NCBI GenBank assembly: GCA_964549495.1
Contig: CAZJWJ010000076.1
Coordinates: forward strand, 1-25,692
Direction of reading: 5' to 3'
From: JACKBJ01 sp964549495
GTDB lineage: Bacteria; Chloroflexota; Anaerolineae; Epilineales; Epilineaceae
Length of the DNA stretch: 25,692 nucleotides
The first letter of the stretch is position 1. Every line of letters begins with the position of its first letter. The translations under genes were made by a program, and so were the position numbers. The notes beneath the pieces were generated by a model, which saw only the letters and a list, made by a program, of their open reading frames with translations, did not search any database and was not told where the DNA came from. Positions 13,128-21,090 of this stretch are shown one piece after another.

Positions 13128-16100
13128 ATGATCGTCCTGCACGCGCACTGGCAAGCACCCCGCGACCCCGAGGACCCGGGCGGACTGCTGGTCTGGGCCG
13201 AGACGGCCGAGGGCCGCTCCCCGGCCAAGCAGCGCGGACGCTTGGCTGCCGAGCCAAGACCCAAGCCGCATCCCTATAGCCTGGCGGCCGACGACCTACG
13301 ACATCTGGCTCCGCTGTCTGCGGAGGATGGCATCTGCGCGTCTGCGCGCGCGGGCGAGGCCCTGCTGCGGCTGCCGGCCACGCGCTCCGGGCCGACTCCC
13401 TCGCCGGAGCTGTGGCATGACTGGGATCTGGACGAGAAGACGCCGCCCTTCTTGGCGCCCTGGACGGTCGAGGGCCTACGCCTCATGCCCGCCGAGGGAT
13501 TGCGCTTGCTTGGCACGCTGCCGGCCGAACACCCACAGCCCGGTCGCCTCCATCTGGGTGCCGACCTGCGCTTCTGGCAGCATGCGCGTGACCTCCTGCT
13601 CGAAGGGGTAGCGGCCCAGAAGGTGGTGCCCTTGGCCCTGGAGGTGGGCGGCGCTGCCCAGGCCCGATGGCTGCTGCTCCTGGACGGTCCCGAGGACGGG
13701 CCGCGGCTCGCGCGCTTGCGCGCGGCGATGCCGCCTGTCTGCCGCGCCGAGGTCGATCCGCAGGGCCGCTCGCTCGGGCCGCGACAGCTGCTGGAGACCT
13801 TCCTCAACAGCAGCGCCGACGCCCTGGTGCGGCAGGCCGCGGCCGCCCTGCCACGCCCCGGATCGCAAGCGGGCTCGGGCGAGGCGCACCGGCTCTGGCT
13901 GGACGCCCTCTTGGCCGATTCGCCGGGCTTCGCGCCTTCGGCCGCGCAGCTCGATGCGCTGCTTCGCGCCCAGCAGGCTTGGCTGCGCAACCTTCAGGTG
14001 GCGGGCGACGAGGCCTTTTGCATCGCCTTCCGGCTGGAGGCGCCTCTGCAGCGGCTGGCGGCGGAAGCCAACGGCGCGGAGGGAGAGACCGAGGCGGCGA
14101 CCATCGAAGAGGCCGAAGCGTCGGCCGGACGCGATTGGCAGCTGCACTTCCTGCTGCAGAGCCGCGAGGACCCGAGCCTGCTGGTGCCGGTCGGCGTTCT
14201 ATGGGATGCGCAGTCCGGACGATCGCTCGATTGGCTGGATCGTGACGGGTCCGCGCCGCAGGAACAACTGCTGGCGGGCTTGGCCTTCGCCGGACGGATC
14301 CACGAACCCATCGCCCGAGGCTTGCGGGCAGCAAGGCCCGAGGCCATCGGCCTTGATGCCGGGGAAGCCTACGACTTCTTGCGCCACGCGGCCCCCCTGC
14401 TGGAAGGCGCCGGCTTCGCGGTGCTCGTGCCGCCTTGGTGGAATCGGGCCGGCGCGCGGCTGGGCTTGCGCCTGAAGCTGCGCTCGCGGGATTCCGGAAG
14501 CGGTGATGCCGTGGCCTCGGGCGGGATGAACATGGACCAGCTGGTCTCCTTCCGCTACGAGCTGGCCCTGGGCGAGGAGCGCCTGAGCCAGGAGGAGTTC
14601 GAGGCCCTTGTGGCGCTGAAGGTGCCCTTGGTGCGCATCCGCGGGCAATGGGTGCGCCTGGACCCGGAGCAGATCGAGGCGGCCATCCGCTTCTGGGAGG
14701 AGCAGTCGGCCGAGGGCGAGATGGGCCTGCTGGCGGCCCTGCGCCAGGGACTGGACGAGGAGGCCGAAAAGGCGGGCTTGCCGGTCGATTCGGTCGAGGC
14801 GGAAGGCTGGCTGGAGGAGTGGCTGGGCAGGACCGGCCGGCCGGAGACGCTGGAAGCGCTGGCCGAGCCGCCGGGCCTGGAGGCCCGGCTGCGACCCTAT
14901 CAGCGACGCGGGCTCTCCTGGCTGGCCTTCCTGCGCGGTCAGGGCCTGGGCGCTTGCCTGGCCGACGACATGGGCCTGGGCAAGACCATCCAGACCATCG
15001 CGCTGATCCTGCACGAGCGGGCGAGGCTGGGCGCGCTGCCGGGCCCGACGCTCCTGGTCTGCCCCACCTCGGTGGTGACCAACTGGCGGCGCGAGCTGGA
15101 GCGCTTTGCGCCATCGCTCGACCTGTTGGTCTATCAGGGACCGGAGCGGCCGAGGGGCGCGGCGCTGGCCGAGGCGGCGGCCGGGGTGAACCTGGTCTTG
15201 ACCAGCTATACCCTGGTGCGGCGCGACCTCGAGGCGCTCGGCGACATCGACTGGCACGGGCTGGTGCTGGACGAGGCCCAGAACATCAAGAACCCCGGCG
15301 CGCAGCAGACGCGGGCCATCCGCTCGCTGTCGGCTCGCTTCCGGGTGGCGCTGACGGGCACGCCGGTGGAGAACCGGCTCTCCGAGCTGTGGTCCATCCT
15401 CGACTTCCTCAACCCGGGCTACCTGGGCAGCCGCGCGGGCTTCCGCTCCGCGTTCGCGATACCCATCGAACGCTACGGGGACGAGGCGGCGGCGCGGAGA
15501 CTGCGCGGGCTGGTTCGGCCCTTCATCCTGCGCCGGCTCAAGACCGATCCCAAGGTGATCGACGATCTGCCCGAGAAGCTGGAGACCAAGGCCTACTGCC
15601 GGCTGACCGAGGAACAAGCGACGCTCTACCAGGCGGTGGTCGACGACCAGCTGCGCCAGGTGGCCGAGCGCGAGGGCATGGAGCGGCGCGGGCAGGTCTT
15701 GAGCATGCTGATGCAGCTCAAGCAGATCTGCAACCACCCGCTGCAGTTCCTGCACCAGGGCGAGGGCGAGACCGCGAGCGCCGATCCGGGCGAGATCTTG
15801 GCCCGCAGCGGCAAGCTGCAGCGCCTGACGGAGCTGCTGGAGGAGCTGCTGGCGGCCGGCGAGAAGGCGTTGATCTTCACCCAGTACACGGAGATGGCCC
15901 GCATCCTGCAGGGCTACCTGCCGGCGGCGCTCGGCGCTCGGGCGCTCTACCTGCACGGTGGCCTGCCGGCCAGCAAGCGCGACGAGCTGGTGCAGGCCTT
16001 CCAGTCGCCGGAGGGCCCGCCGCTCTTCGTCCTCTCGCTGAAGGCCGGCGGCACGGGCCTCAACCTGACGGCCGCCAGCCAGGTGATCCACTTCGACCGC

Positions 16101-16349
16101 TGGTGGAATCCGGCCGTCGAGGATCAGGCCACCGACCGCGCCTTCCGAATCGGACAGAGCCGGCGGGTGCTGGTGCACAAGTTCGTCACGGTGGGCACGC
16201 TGGAGGAAGGCATCGACCGGATGATCGAGGACAAGCGGGCCCTGGCCGGCGCGGTGGTCGGCGAGGGCGAGGGCTGGCTGACCGAGCTGTCGACCGATCA
16301 GCTGCGCGAGCTGGTAACCTTGCGCGTCGAGGAGGCCCTGGATGGCTAG
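13128..16349 (+). CDS. SNF2-family helicase-like ATPase
   Basis: From ATG 13128 the protein has 1073 residues; extension upstream would run through the HEPN gene in another frame and is a shadow. The first 580 residues are the bacterial SNF2-associated N-terminal region (DUF3670-type; note FEALVALKVPLVRIRGQWVR at about 487-506). The motor follows: Walker A ADDMGLGKT (612-620), Walker B variant DEAQ (715-718) and motif III LTGTPVENRLSELWSILDF. The second RecA lobe has SLKAGGTGLNLTAASQVIHF and motif VI DRAFRIGQSRR (about 1003-1013). All motifs are intact. SNF2 enzymes translocate on double-stranded DNA and remodel bound proteins without unwinding. The final eight bases overlap the SWIM gene, a pairing widespread in bacteria. 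A part in repair, transcription recycling or defence is inference from company. Confidence 0.92.
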   Translation: MIVLHAHWQAPRDPEDPGGLLVWAETAEGRSPAKQRGRLAAEPRPKPHPYSLAADDLRHLAPLSAEDGICASARAGEALLRLPATRSGPTPSPELWHDWDLDEKTPPFLAPWTVEGLRLMPAEGLRLLGTLPAEHPQPGRLHLGADLRFWQHARDLLLEGVAAQKVVPLALEVGGAAQARWLLLLDGPEDGPRLARLRAAMPPVCRAEVDPQGRSLGPRQLLETFLNSSADALVRQAAAALPRPGSQAGSGEAHRLWLDALLADSPGFAPSAAQLDALLRAQQAWLRNLQVAGDEAFCIAFRLEAPLQRLAAEANGAEGETEAATIEEAEASAGRDWQLHFLLQSREDPSLLVPVGVLWDAQSGRSLDWLDRDGSAPQEQLLAGLAFAGRIHEPIARGLRAARPEAIGLDAGEAYDFLRHAAPLLEGAGFAVLVPPWWNRAGARLGLRLKLRSRDSGSGDAVASGGMNMDQLVSFRYELALGEERLSQEEFEALVALKVPLVRIRGQWVRLDPEQIEAAIRFWEEQSAEGEMGLLAALRQGLDEEAEKAGLPVDSVEAEGWLEEWLGRTGRPETLEALAEPPGLEARLRPYQRRGLSWLAFLRGQGLGACLADDMGLGKTIQTIALILHERARLGALPGPTLLVCPTSVVTNWRRELERFAPSLDLLVYQGPERPRGAALAEAAAGVNLVLTSYTLVRRDLEALGDIDWHGLVLDEAQNIKNPGAQQTRAIRSLSARFRVALTGTPVENRLSELWSILDFLNPGYLGSRAGFRSAFAIPIERYGDEAAARRLRGLVRPFILRRLKTDPKVIDDLPEKLETKAYCRLTEEQATLYQAVVDDQLRQVAEREGMERRGQVLSMLMQLKQICNHPLQFLHQGEGETASADPGEILARSGKLQRLTELLEELLAAGEKALIFTQYTEMARILQGYLPAALGARALYLHGGLPASKRDELVQAFQSPEGPPLFVLSLKAGGTGLNLTAASQVIHFDRWWNPAVEDQATDRAFRIGQSRRVLVHKFVTVGTLEEGIDRMIEDKRALAGAVVGEGEGWLTELSTDQLRELVTLRVEEALDG

Positions 16350-17250
16350 GCGACGCTTCGGCTACCGTGACTTCTTTGCCTACGAGCCGACCCGCCCGCG
16401 CGAGGTGGAGGGCGGCTTGAAGGCGCGCAGCAAGCGCGGCGCCTTCGTGGAGAGTTGGTGGGCCGGCCGCTGGATCGAGGCCCTGGAGCGCCTGGTCGAT
16501 CCGCGCCGCCTGCAGCGCGGCCGGCGCTACGCGCGCAAGGGGCAGGTGGTGGGCATGCACGAGCGCGAGGGCCGGGTGGAGGCCGAGGTCCAGGGCTCGC
16601 GGCGATGGCCCTACAAGGCGCGCATCGCGCTGGAGCCCCTGGACGATGCGGCTTGGGAGCGGGTGACCGCTGCCCTGGCCGAGCGGGCGCTGTTCACCGC
16701 CCAACTGCTGGTGGGCGAGATGCCGCGGGAGATCGAGGCGGTCTTCGAGGATGTCGGCGCCAGCCTCTTCCCGGAATCCGGCCAGGACCTGGTCACCGAC
16801 TGCAGCTGCCCCGACTGGGCCAACCCCTGCAAGCACGTGGCGGCGGTGCACTACCTGCTCGGCGAGCGCTTCGACGAGGACCCCTTCCTGCTCTTGCGCC
16901 TGCGCGGACGCCACCAGGACCGGCTGCTGGAGGACCTGCGGGCGCGCCGCGGCGATCTGGCCGAGGACAAGTCCGAGGATCCGGAGGCCGGCGAGGAGAC
17001 GGAAGAGATCGAGCCGCTCGAGGACGCGATGGACTGCTTCTGGGAGCCGCCCGAGCCTCTGGACGGCTTCGCGGTCCGGATCGAGGCCCCCGATATCGAC
17101 CAGCCCTTGCTGCGGCGGCTCGGGGATCCGGGCTTTGTGCCCGGCGAGGGGCTGGGCAACCGGCTGCGCCCGGTGCTCCAGGCGGCGACGGAACTGGCGC
17201 TGCGAATGGTGCAGGCCGAAGATCTTGAAGAGGTGGATTCCGAGTCCTGA
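16342..17250 (+). CDS. SWIM zinc-finger protein, partner of the SNF2 ATPase
   Basis: This 302-residue protein starts at ATG 16342, eight bases before the SNF2 stop, so it is translationally coupled. After an N-terminal domain (FVESWWAGRWIEALERL, about 37-53, and RLQRGRRYARKGQVV, both typical of bacterial SNF2-linked SWIM proteins) comes the zinc finger. Its ligands are Cys154-x-Cys156, Cys163-x-His165 in CSCPDWANPCKHVAAVHY. SWIM fingers bind DNA or partner proteins. The later part has a very acidic linker (about 205-230, Glu/Asp-rich) and a C-terminal helical domain. The constant linkage suggests that it delivers the SNF2 motor to its substrate. It ends the four-gene unit; the next gene lies 69 bases on with its own ribosome binding site. 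Confidence 0.9.
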   Translation: MARRRFGYRDFFAYEPTRPREVEGGLKARSKRGAFVESWWAGRWIEALERLVDPRRLQRGRRYARKGQVVGMHEREGRVEAEVQGSRRWPYKARIALEPLDDAAWERVTAALAERALFTAQLLVGEMPREIEAVFEDVGASLFPESGQDLVTDCSCPDWANPCKHVAAVHYLLGERFDEDPFLLLRLRGRHQDRLLEDLRARRGDLAEDKSEDPEAGEETEEIEPLEDAMDCFWEPPEPLDGFAVRIEAPDIDQPLLRRLGDPGFVPGEGLGNRLRPVLQAATELALRMVQAEDLEEVDSES

Positions 17251-17319
17251 TCGCGCCTACTGCTCCGCGACTTGCATGACCGGAGGGTTCATCGATCTCA
17301 TCCAGGAGGCATCGAAGAC

Positions 17320-17943
17320 ATGTCCATGGCCGCCAATGACCTGGTATCGCTGGACGCATCGACCCTAGAGCCGGCCACGGATCTGCTCGGCGCGGCCTTC
17401 GCGGCCGACCCCTTGATGGACTTCCTCTTCTATGGCGGTGCCGCCAAGGATCGCGGGCGCCGCAGCCTGATGCGCTTCGCCTGCGAGGTGCGCCTACATC
17501 TGGACTGGCCCCTGCTGGGCGTCTACCGCGATGGCGCGCTGGCCGGCGTGGCCGGCCTCACCATGCCGGAGCCGAAGGACTGGCCGGCCGGCTTGGATGC
17601 GGCCTATCGGCGCCTGGGCGAGGCGGTCGGGGCAGAGGCCATCGGCCGGCTGGAGCGATACAGCGCGGCGGTGGATGCCGCCATGCCGCCGGAGCCGCAC
17701 TACTTCCTGGGCGTGGTGGGCGTCCATCCGCGGGCCCAGGGGCAGGGCCTCGGCGGCCGGCTGCTCGCGGAGGTCGGTCGGCGATCGCGGGCGCATTCGC
17801 GCTCCACCGGCGTCGCGCTCGACACGACCAAGCCGGCCAACGTGGCCTTCTACGAACACCACGGTTACCAGCTCCTGCGCCAGCAGCGGGTGGACGACCG
17901 GCTCGACGTCTGGTGCATGTTTCGGCCGGACGACGAAGACTGA
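17320..17943 (+). CDS. GNAT-family N-acetyltransferase
   Basis: I start at ATG 17320 (207 residues), 11 bases after AGGAGG; a second ATG two codons on is nearly as good. The acetyl-CoA binding motif A is complete: YFLGVVGVHPRAQGQGLGGR, with the Q-x-x-G-x-G pyrophosphate loop, followed by the helix LLAEVGRRSRA. The motif B region is VALDTTKPANVAFYEHHGYQ, with the Tyr that commonly acts as general acid. The N-terminal part (AAFAADPLMDFLFYGG) is typical of small-molecule GNATs related to puromycin or aminoglycoside acetyltransferases. The substrate cannot be predicted. It follows the SWIM gene on the same strand at 69 bases and may be read through, but I see no functional link. Confidence 0.85.
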   Translation: MSMAANDLVSLDASTLEPATDLLGAAFAADPLMDFLFYGGAAKDRGRRSLMRFACEVRLHLDWPLLGVYRDGALAGVAGLTMPEPKDWPAGLDAAYRRLGEAVGAEAIGRLERYSAAVDAAMPPEPHYFLGVVGVHPRAQGQGLGGRLLAEVGRRSRAHSRSTGVALDTTKPANVAFYEHHGYQLLRQQRVDDRLDVWCMFRPDDED

Positions 17944-17961
17944 AGCGCCCCCCTGCCCGCG

Positions 17962-18420
17962 TCAGACCAGGACGATGCTGGCCAGCACCAGGGCGAAGCC
18001 CGTGACCGCAAAGAGGGTGCGCCGGCTGTGCAGGCGCTGCCACCGGTCGCGGTGGACCTGCCAATCGTCCGGCGGGGCGTCGGCGTCCCAGGACTGCACG
18101 CGCTGGTTGATGGGCACGTTGCCGCGCAGGGTGATGCCCATGTCGGCCAGGTAGCAGAGCAGTCCGACCAGGGAAAGCGCGAAGGCCGGCATGTTGCCCC
18201 AGGCCAGGTAGGTGCTGATGGCGACGGCCAGGATGGCGGTGTTGCCCAAGATCGGCATGACTTTGGCCGCCACGGCGTCGCGACCCTGGTGCACGAAGGT
18301 GAAGAGCGGTCCCGAGGTGGTCTCGCGTAGCGGCTGCTCGACCAGCCAGGTGCCGAAGTGGACGCTCATGCTGAGCGCGCCGAGGAGAAGCGCCAGGAAG
18401 TGGACGATGGAAGTGGTCAT
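17962..18420 (-). CDS. Four-helix membrane protein, DUF1772-like
   Basis: This 152-residue protein starts at ATG 18420 with AGAGGAG upstream; a longer open frame to 18744 lacks membrane character at its front and overlaps the next gene. Four hydrophobic helices are evident: VHFLALLLGALSMSVHFGTW (6-25), TAILAVAISTYLAWG, FALSLVGLLCYLADMGITL and the C-terminal LFAVTGFALVLASIVLV. Between helices three and four lies GNVPINQRVQSWD, the N-x-P-x-N-x-x-x-x-W motif of the DUF1772/anthrone-oxygenase-like family, followed by DDWQVHRDRWQRLHSRRT. The H-R-x-R-W-x-x-L-H-x-x-R pattern is conserved in that family. The biochemical role is unsettled. It converges on the GNAT gene. Confidence 0.8.
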   Translation of the reverse strand: MTTSIVHFLALLLGALSMSVHFGTWLVEQPLRETTSGPLFTFVHQGRDAVAAKVMPILGNTAILAVAISTYLAWGNMPAFALSLVGLLCYLADMGITLRGNVPINQRVQSWDADAPPDDWQVHRDRWQRLHSRRTLFAVTGFALVLASIVLV

Positions 18421-18500
18421 GCTGGTTCTCGCTCCTCTGCTCTTGCCGAGTCGGACGATGGACGCATGATGCGCCGTGTAGGCGGATCGAGCAAGAGGTT

Positions 18501-18773
18501 CTACTGGGCGTCGGGATGGGCGACGCGGCACCCGTCGGAACCACGGGACTCCTGGATCTCGCTCATCAAGCGATCGATCTCGCCGGGCTCGAACCGGAAT
18601 CCTTCCAGCGCGGTCAGGATCGCTGCGGGATTCCCCGCCCGAGACCCGGCTTGCGGATCTTCCGTCTCCGCAAGTGCCGAGACGAAGTGCAGTACTTGCG
18701 TCAGATGATGCGATGGAAGCTGTCGGATCATCTGATCGATGCACTCCATCAGGTCCTTTCGAGAATCATCCAT
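18501..18773 (-). CDS. Small helical protein of unknown function
   Basis: A 90-residue frame begins at ATG 18773 behind a very strong ribosome binding site (AAGGAGG, about seven bases upstream). Coding is therefore likely although I recognise no family. The N-terminal half is helical (MECIDQMIRQLPSHHLTQVL and HFVSALAE). The pattern x-LP-x-x-x-L-x-x-V-L-x-F-V-x-x-L recalls DUF2281/VapB-type antitoxin tails. The C-terminal half has PAAILTALEGFRFEPGEIDR and an acidic helix. It sits 62 bases downstream of the DUF5615 toxin gene and 80 bases before the DUF1772-like gene, all on the minus strand. An orphan antitoxin-like regulator is possible, not shown. Confidence 0.55.
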   Translation of the reverse strand: MDDSRKDLMECIDQMIRQLPSHHLTQVLHFVSALAETEDPQAGSRAGNPAAILTALEGFRFEPGEIDRLMSEIQESRGSDGCRVAHPDAQ

Positions 18774-18835
18774 TCAGCCCTCCTTGCTCGGCGGTCGACA
18801 CGCGGAAGGCGTGCGTACCGATCCCTGTGCCAAAC

Positions 18836-19198
18836 CTAGATGGGGCCACCGCGATTTAACTCGATCAGCGACTCGCCTTCGTCTAACAGTCGCAGGATTC
18901 GAGGCCAACGATCTGCCAGGACCTTCCACAACTCTGCATTGCCAACGTTCCCGACGGTGATCCAGATGATGCTCGGCGGCTGGCCAAGCCTTTCGAGGAG
19001 CTGGACGAAGTCAACGTCTTTTGTAATGACGATGGCATTGGCTTCACGAGCGGCATGGAATATCGACAGATCCGAGGAGGTGTGGGCGCCATGCTCGAAG
19101 ACATGCGATGCCTCGTGGCCGAGAGTTCGTAGCTTTGCCGCCAGAATCGGTGGCAGCTGCGCATCGATCCAGAACGGTCTACGCTCCGATATGGTCAC
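18836..19198 (-). CDS. DUF5615 PIN-like toxin
   Basis: This 120-residue protein fits the DUF5615 PIN-like (Mut7-C related) family throughout. It has FWIDAQLPPILAAKLRTLGH (Asp12, the first acidic site), then HVFEHGAHTSSDLSIFHAAR (Asp43). AIVITKDVDFVQLL (Asp61, Asp63) and SIIWITVGNVGNAEL follow. The family is paired almost everywhere with DUF433 proteins and is regarded as a toxin with a PIN-type nuclease fold. The ATG at 19198 overlaps the end of the DUF433 gene by four bases. All expected acidic residues are present. Length is normal. Confidence 0.88.
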   Translation of the reverse strand: MTISERRPFWIDAQLPPILAAKLRTLGHEASHVFEHGAHTSSDLSIFHAAREANAIVITKDVDFVQLLERLGQPPSIIWITVGNVGNAELWKVLADRWPRILRLLDEGESLIELNRGGPI

Positions 19199-19419
19199 GC
19201 GGCCAGGGTCGGATGATCGAGCCTACGAGCCGCATAGAGGAGGCTGGCAGCGATGTCTTCGAACTCCAGATAAGGGTATTCGCCCAAGATCTCGTCCGTG
19301 GTCTCCCCTGCAGCAAGAAGTTGCAGCACGTCCGATACCCGGATTCTCATGCCGCGAATGCAGGGCCGGCCACCGCATTGCTCTGGGTCGATTGTGATGC
19401 GGTCGAGCAGTTCGTCCAC
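19195..19419 (-). CDS. DUF433 antitoxin
   Basis: This 74-residue protein reads LLDRITIDPEQCGGRPCIRG near its start, the diagnostic DUF433 opening. A winged-helix DNA-binding part follows (MRIRVSDVLQLLAAGETTDE, then EILGEYPYLEFEDIAASLLY). I chose the GTG at 19419 because AAGGAG lies nine bases upstream and the family normally begins a few residues before the ITIDPE motif; a longer start (GTG 19452) adds 11 unlikely residues. The gene overlaps the DUF5615 gene by four bases. An extended -10 (TGCTATGCT, 19488-19480, minus strand) is a possible promoter. As the DNA-binding partner it is expected to repress the operon. Confidence 0.85.
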   Translation of the reverse strand: MDELLDRITIDPEQCGGRPCIRGMRIRVSDVLQLLAAGETTDEILGEYPYLEFEDIAASLLYAARRLDHPTLAA

Positions 19420-19550
19420 GATATCGCTCTCCTTGGTCCCTCCGCTGAGCACGACGGGCGTCTGCCGTGCGTCGTGAGTAGCATAGCATGGCGTGGCTTC
19501 CCGGCAGGGGCCGTGGTTCGTAAAGGAGCCCTGCTTCCCGCTCCACTAGG

Positions 19551-20507
19551 TCATTCGGACGCGCCATACCATTCGAGCACCCGCAGAGCGCGCAGCGTGT
19601 TCCACCGGCTGGGCGCGCCCGCCTCGCCTTCCGGCACCTGCCCGACCGAATCGCGATGAAGCTGGCCCTGCGGCCAGCGCCCATCGGCTCCTCGGAGCTG
19701 CTTCAGTCGCTCGATGGCCTCCGCGGCGCGAGGATCCGGTCTGCGGCCGGCCTGGCGCAGGTAGTCCAGGGCCCGCAGGATGTCGAAGTGCCAGGTGGTG
19801 GGGAAGACGGGCCGGGTCCAGGCTTCGTCGATGATCTCGCCGGTGGATTGGCGCCGGAAGAGGCTGCGCTCGAGCAGGTAGTGCTCGGCCCGCTGGCGGG
19901 CCAAGGTGACATCCGGCCGGCGCCCCCGATCCTGTACGTAAGCCAGCAGGCCCTCGAGCACGCAGATGGTCGTGTGAAACGAAGAGCGCGTCGAACCGCG
20001 CTCGGCCTCGCAGTTCCATCCGCCGTCCTCCAGCTGCTCGCCCAACAGACGATCGACCAGCTTGTCGTCGGTGTGTCCGAAGTAGCCCCCAAGCGCCAAC
20101 ACACCCCCATTGATGCAGGGCTCCACCTCCCCCTCGAAGAAGCGCGTGTCGTCGAAGTAGGGACCCCAGCTGAAGTGCTCGATCAGGCGCTCGATGGCAA
20201 CGCGTGCCTGCGAGCTATCGGGGTCGATGCCGAAGTGGCGCAGCAGCGTCAGGCTGTAGAGCGTGGCCTCCCACGCGCGCTCCGGATCCTGGTGCACCCA
20301 GGTCCCGTCGGGCCGCTGGCGCGACAGCAGCTCCGCGCCCCAACCCTCGGTGGCCACGCGAGCCCGCTCGGCGGCCACGACCTCCTCGGGCTCGTCCGTA
20401 AAATCGCGCATCACCTGCCAGCGGATGGCGGGATCGGCGTCGAGCAGCCACTGAAGCGTGGCCGAGTCGGGCTGGTATGACGAAGTTTCGGTGTCTTGAA
20501 TATCCAT
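19551..20507 (-). CDS. Squalene-cyclase-like alpha/alpha toroid protein
   Basis: From ATG 20507 the protein has 318 residues. It carries several QW-like repeats of the prenyltransferase/squalene-oxidase fold: RQRPDGTWVHQDPERAWEAT, then LGEQLEDGGWNCEAE, LRGADGRWPQGQLH, and helices such as SFHTTICVLEGLLAYV between them. These build a barrel of paired helices. The catalytic DXDD of true squalene-hopene cyclases is absent, no signal peptide or membrane helix is seen, and the length is half that of a cyclase. It is therefore a soluble relative, of the kind often annotated as hypothetical or terpene cyclase-like. Ligand and role are unknown. The ribosome binding site is weak. The gene is divergent from the oxidase-like gene, with the large palindrome between them. 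Confidence 0.75.
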   Translation of the reverse strand: MDIQDTETSSYQPDSATLQWLLDADPAIRWQVMRDFTDEPEEVVAAERARVATEGWGAELLSRQRPDGTWVHQDPERAWEATLYSLTLLRHFGIDPDSSQARVAIERLIEHFSWGPYFDDTRFFEGEVEPCINGGVLALGGYFGHTDDKLVDRLLGEQLEDGGWNCEAERGSTRSSFHTTICVLEGLLAYVQDRGRRPDVTLARQRAEHYLLERSLFRRQSTGEIIDEAWTRPVFPTTWHFDILRALDYLRQAGRRPDPRAAEAIERLKQLRGADGRWPQGQLHRDSVGQVPEGEAGAPSRWNTLRALRVLEWYGASE

Positions 20508-20658
20508 GGATCTCTGCCTTCTACGATTCTGGTTGTGCACATTTGTTCTGACGAACCCCATTCTGACCCCTCTTGGACCGACACGCAAGCCCTAGCCAGT
20601 AGCCAATCGGGCTCGCAATCGATTCGCCGTGGATTCGCCTCCACCAACTGCGGTCCAA

Positions 20659-20972
20659 GCGGGCGGTGAGGGCTCGGCCAGGGATGAGATCCACAACCGA
20701 GGGCGTCGCTGCGCCGCCGTGTTGGTTCGCTGAGAGGAGGGAATAGCATCGCTATTGCCGACGAACAGCGAGCCTACACGGTGGATGCAGCGGCGTCCGA
20801 ATTGTGGATCTCATCCCTGGCCGAGCCCTAGGGGTCTTGGGGCGGGAAGCCACAGGCCGTGTGCGACGGCGGCTCTCAGCGGGACCGGACCCCCGCCTTC
20901 TGGTACCCGGACCCCGCGTCTCGAGGTCCCGTCATCACTTCGGCTTCCCGCCCCAAGACCCTCACCGCCCGC
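20659..20972. repeat. Nested palindrome able to form a T-shaped three-way junction
   Basis: The gene-free stretch 20508-21090 contains an ordered set of arms A-B-B'-C-C'-A'. A (20659-20668) pairs with A' (20963-20972) for 10 bp, or 14 bp if the inner ends open. B (20669-20696, starting AGGGCTCGGCCAGGG) pairs perfectly with B' (20802-20829) for 28 bp. The symmetry of B continues inward: 20717-20732 pairs with 20766-20781 with one mismatch, and AATAGC/GCTATT (20742-20756) closes the tip. All share the centre 20749, so B is a 161-bp palindrome. C (20832-20851) pairs perfectly with C' (20942-20961) for 20 bp. The whole can fold into a trunk with two side arms in DNA or RNA. No transposase is nearby and no clear target duplication is seen. 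Confidence 0.8.
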
Positions 20973-21090
20973 CCAACCCCCAACCGTACTGGTCTACCCC
21001 CACCAACACAGGCATCATGCACCCCACAGGCCATGGGGGCCAAGGAAAGCGTTGGGGTCGATCGACTCCGCCAACAACGAGGGGTGGGGC

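Noticed and set aside
14199..16178. A 659-codon open frame on the minus strand opposite the SNF2 gene
   Set aside because: It is a GC-rich antisense shadow: low-complexity, rich in Gln, His, Leu and Arg, with no motif and no ribosome binding site, while the opposite strand has a complete SNF2 motor.
20755..21090. N-terminal extension of the oxidase-like frame through the palindrome
   Set aside because: The added 112 residues are Pro/Arg-rich and non-membrane, and the region is explained by nested inverted repeats. ATG 21091 has a ribosome binding site and starts a typical membrane protein.
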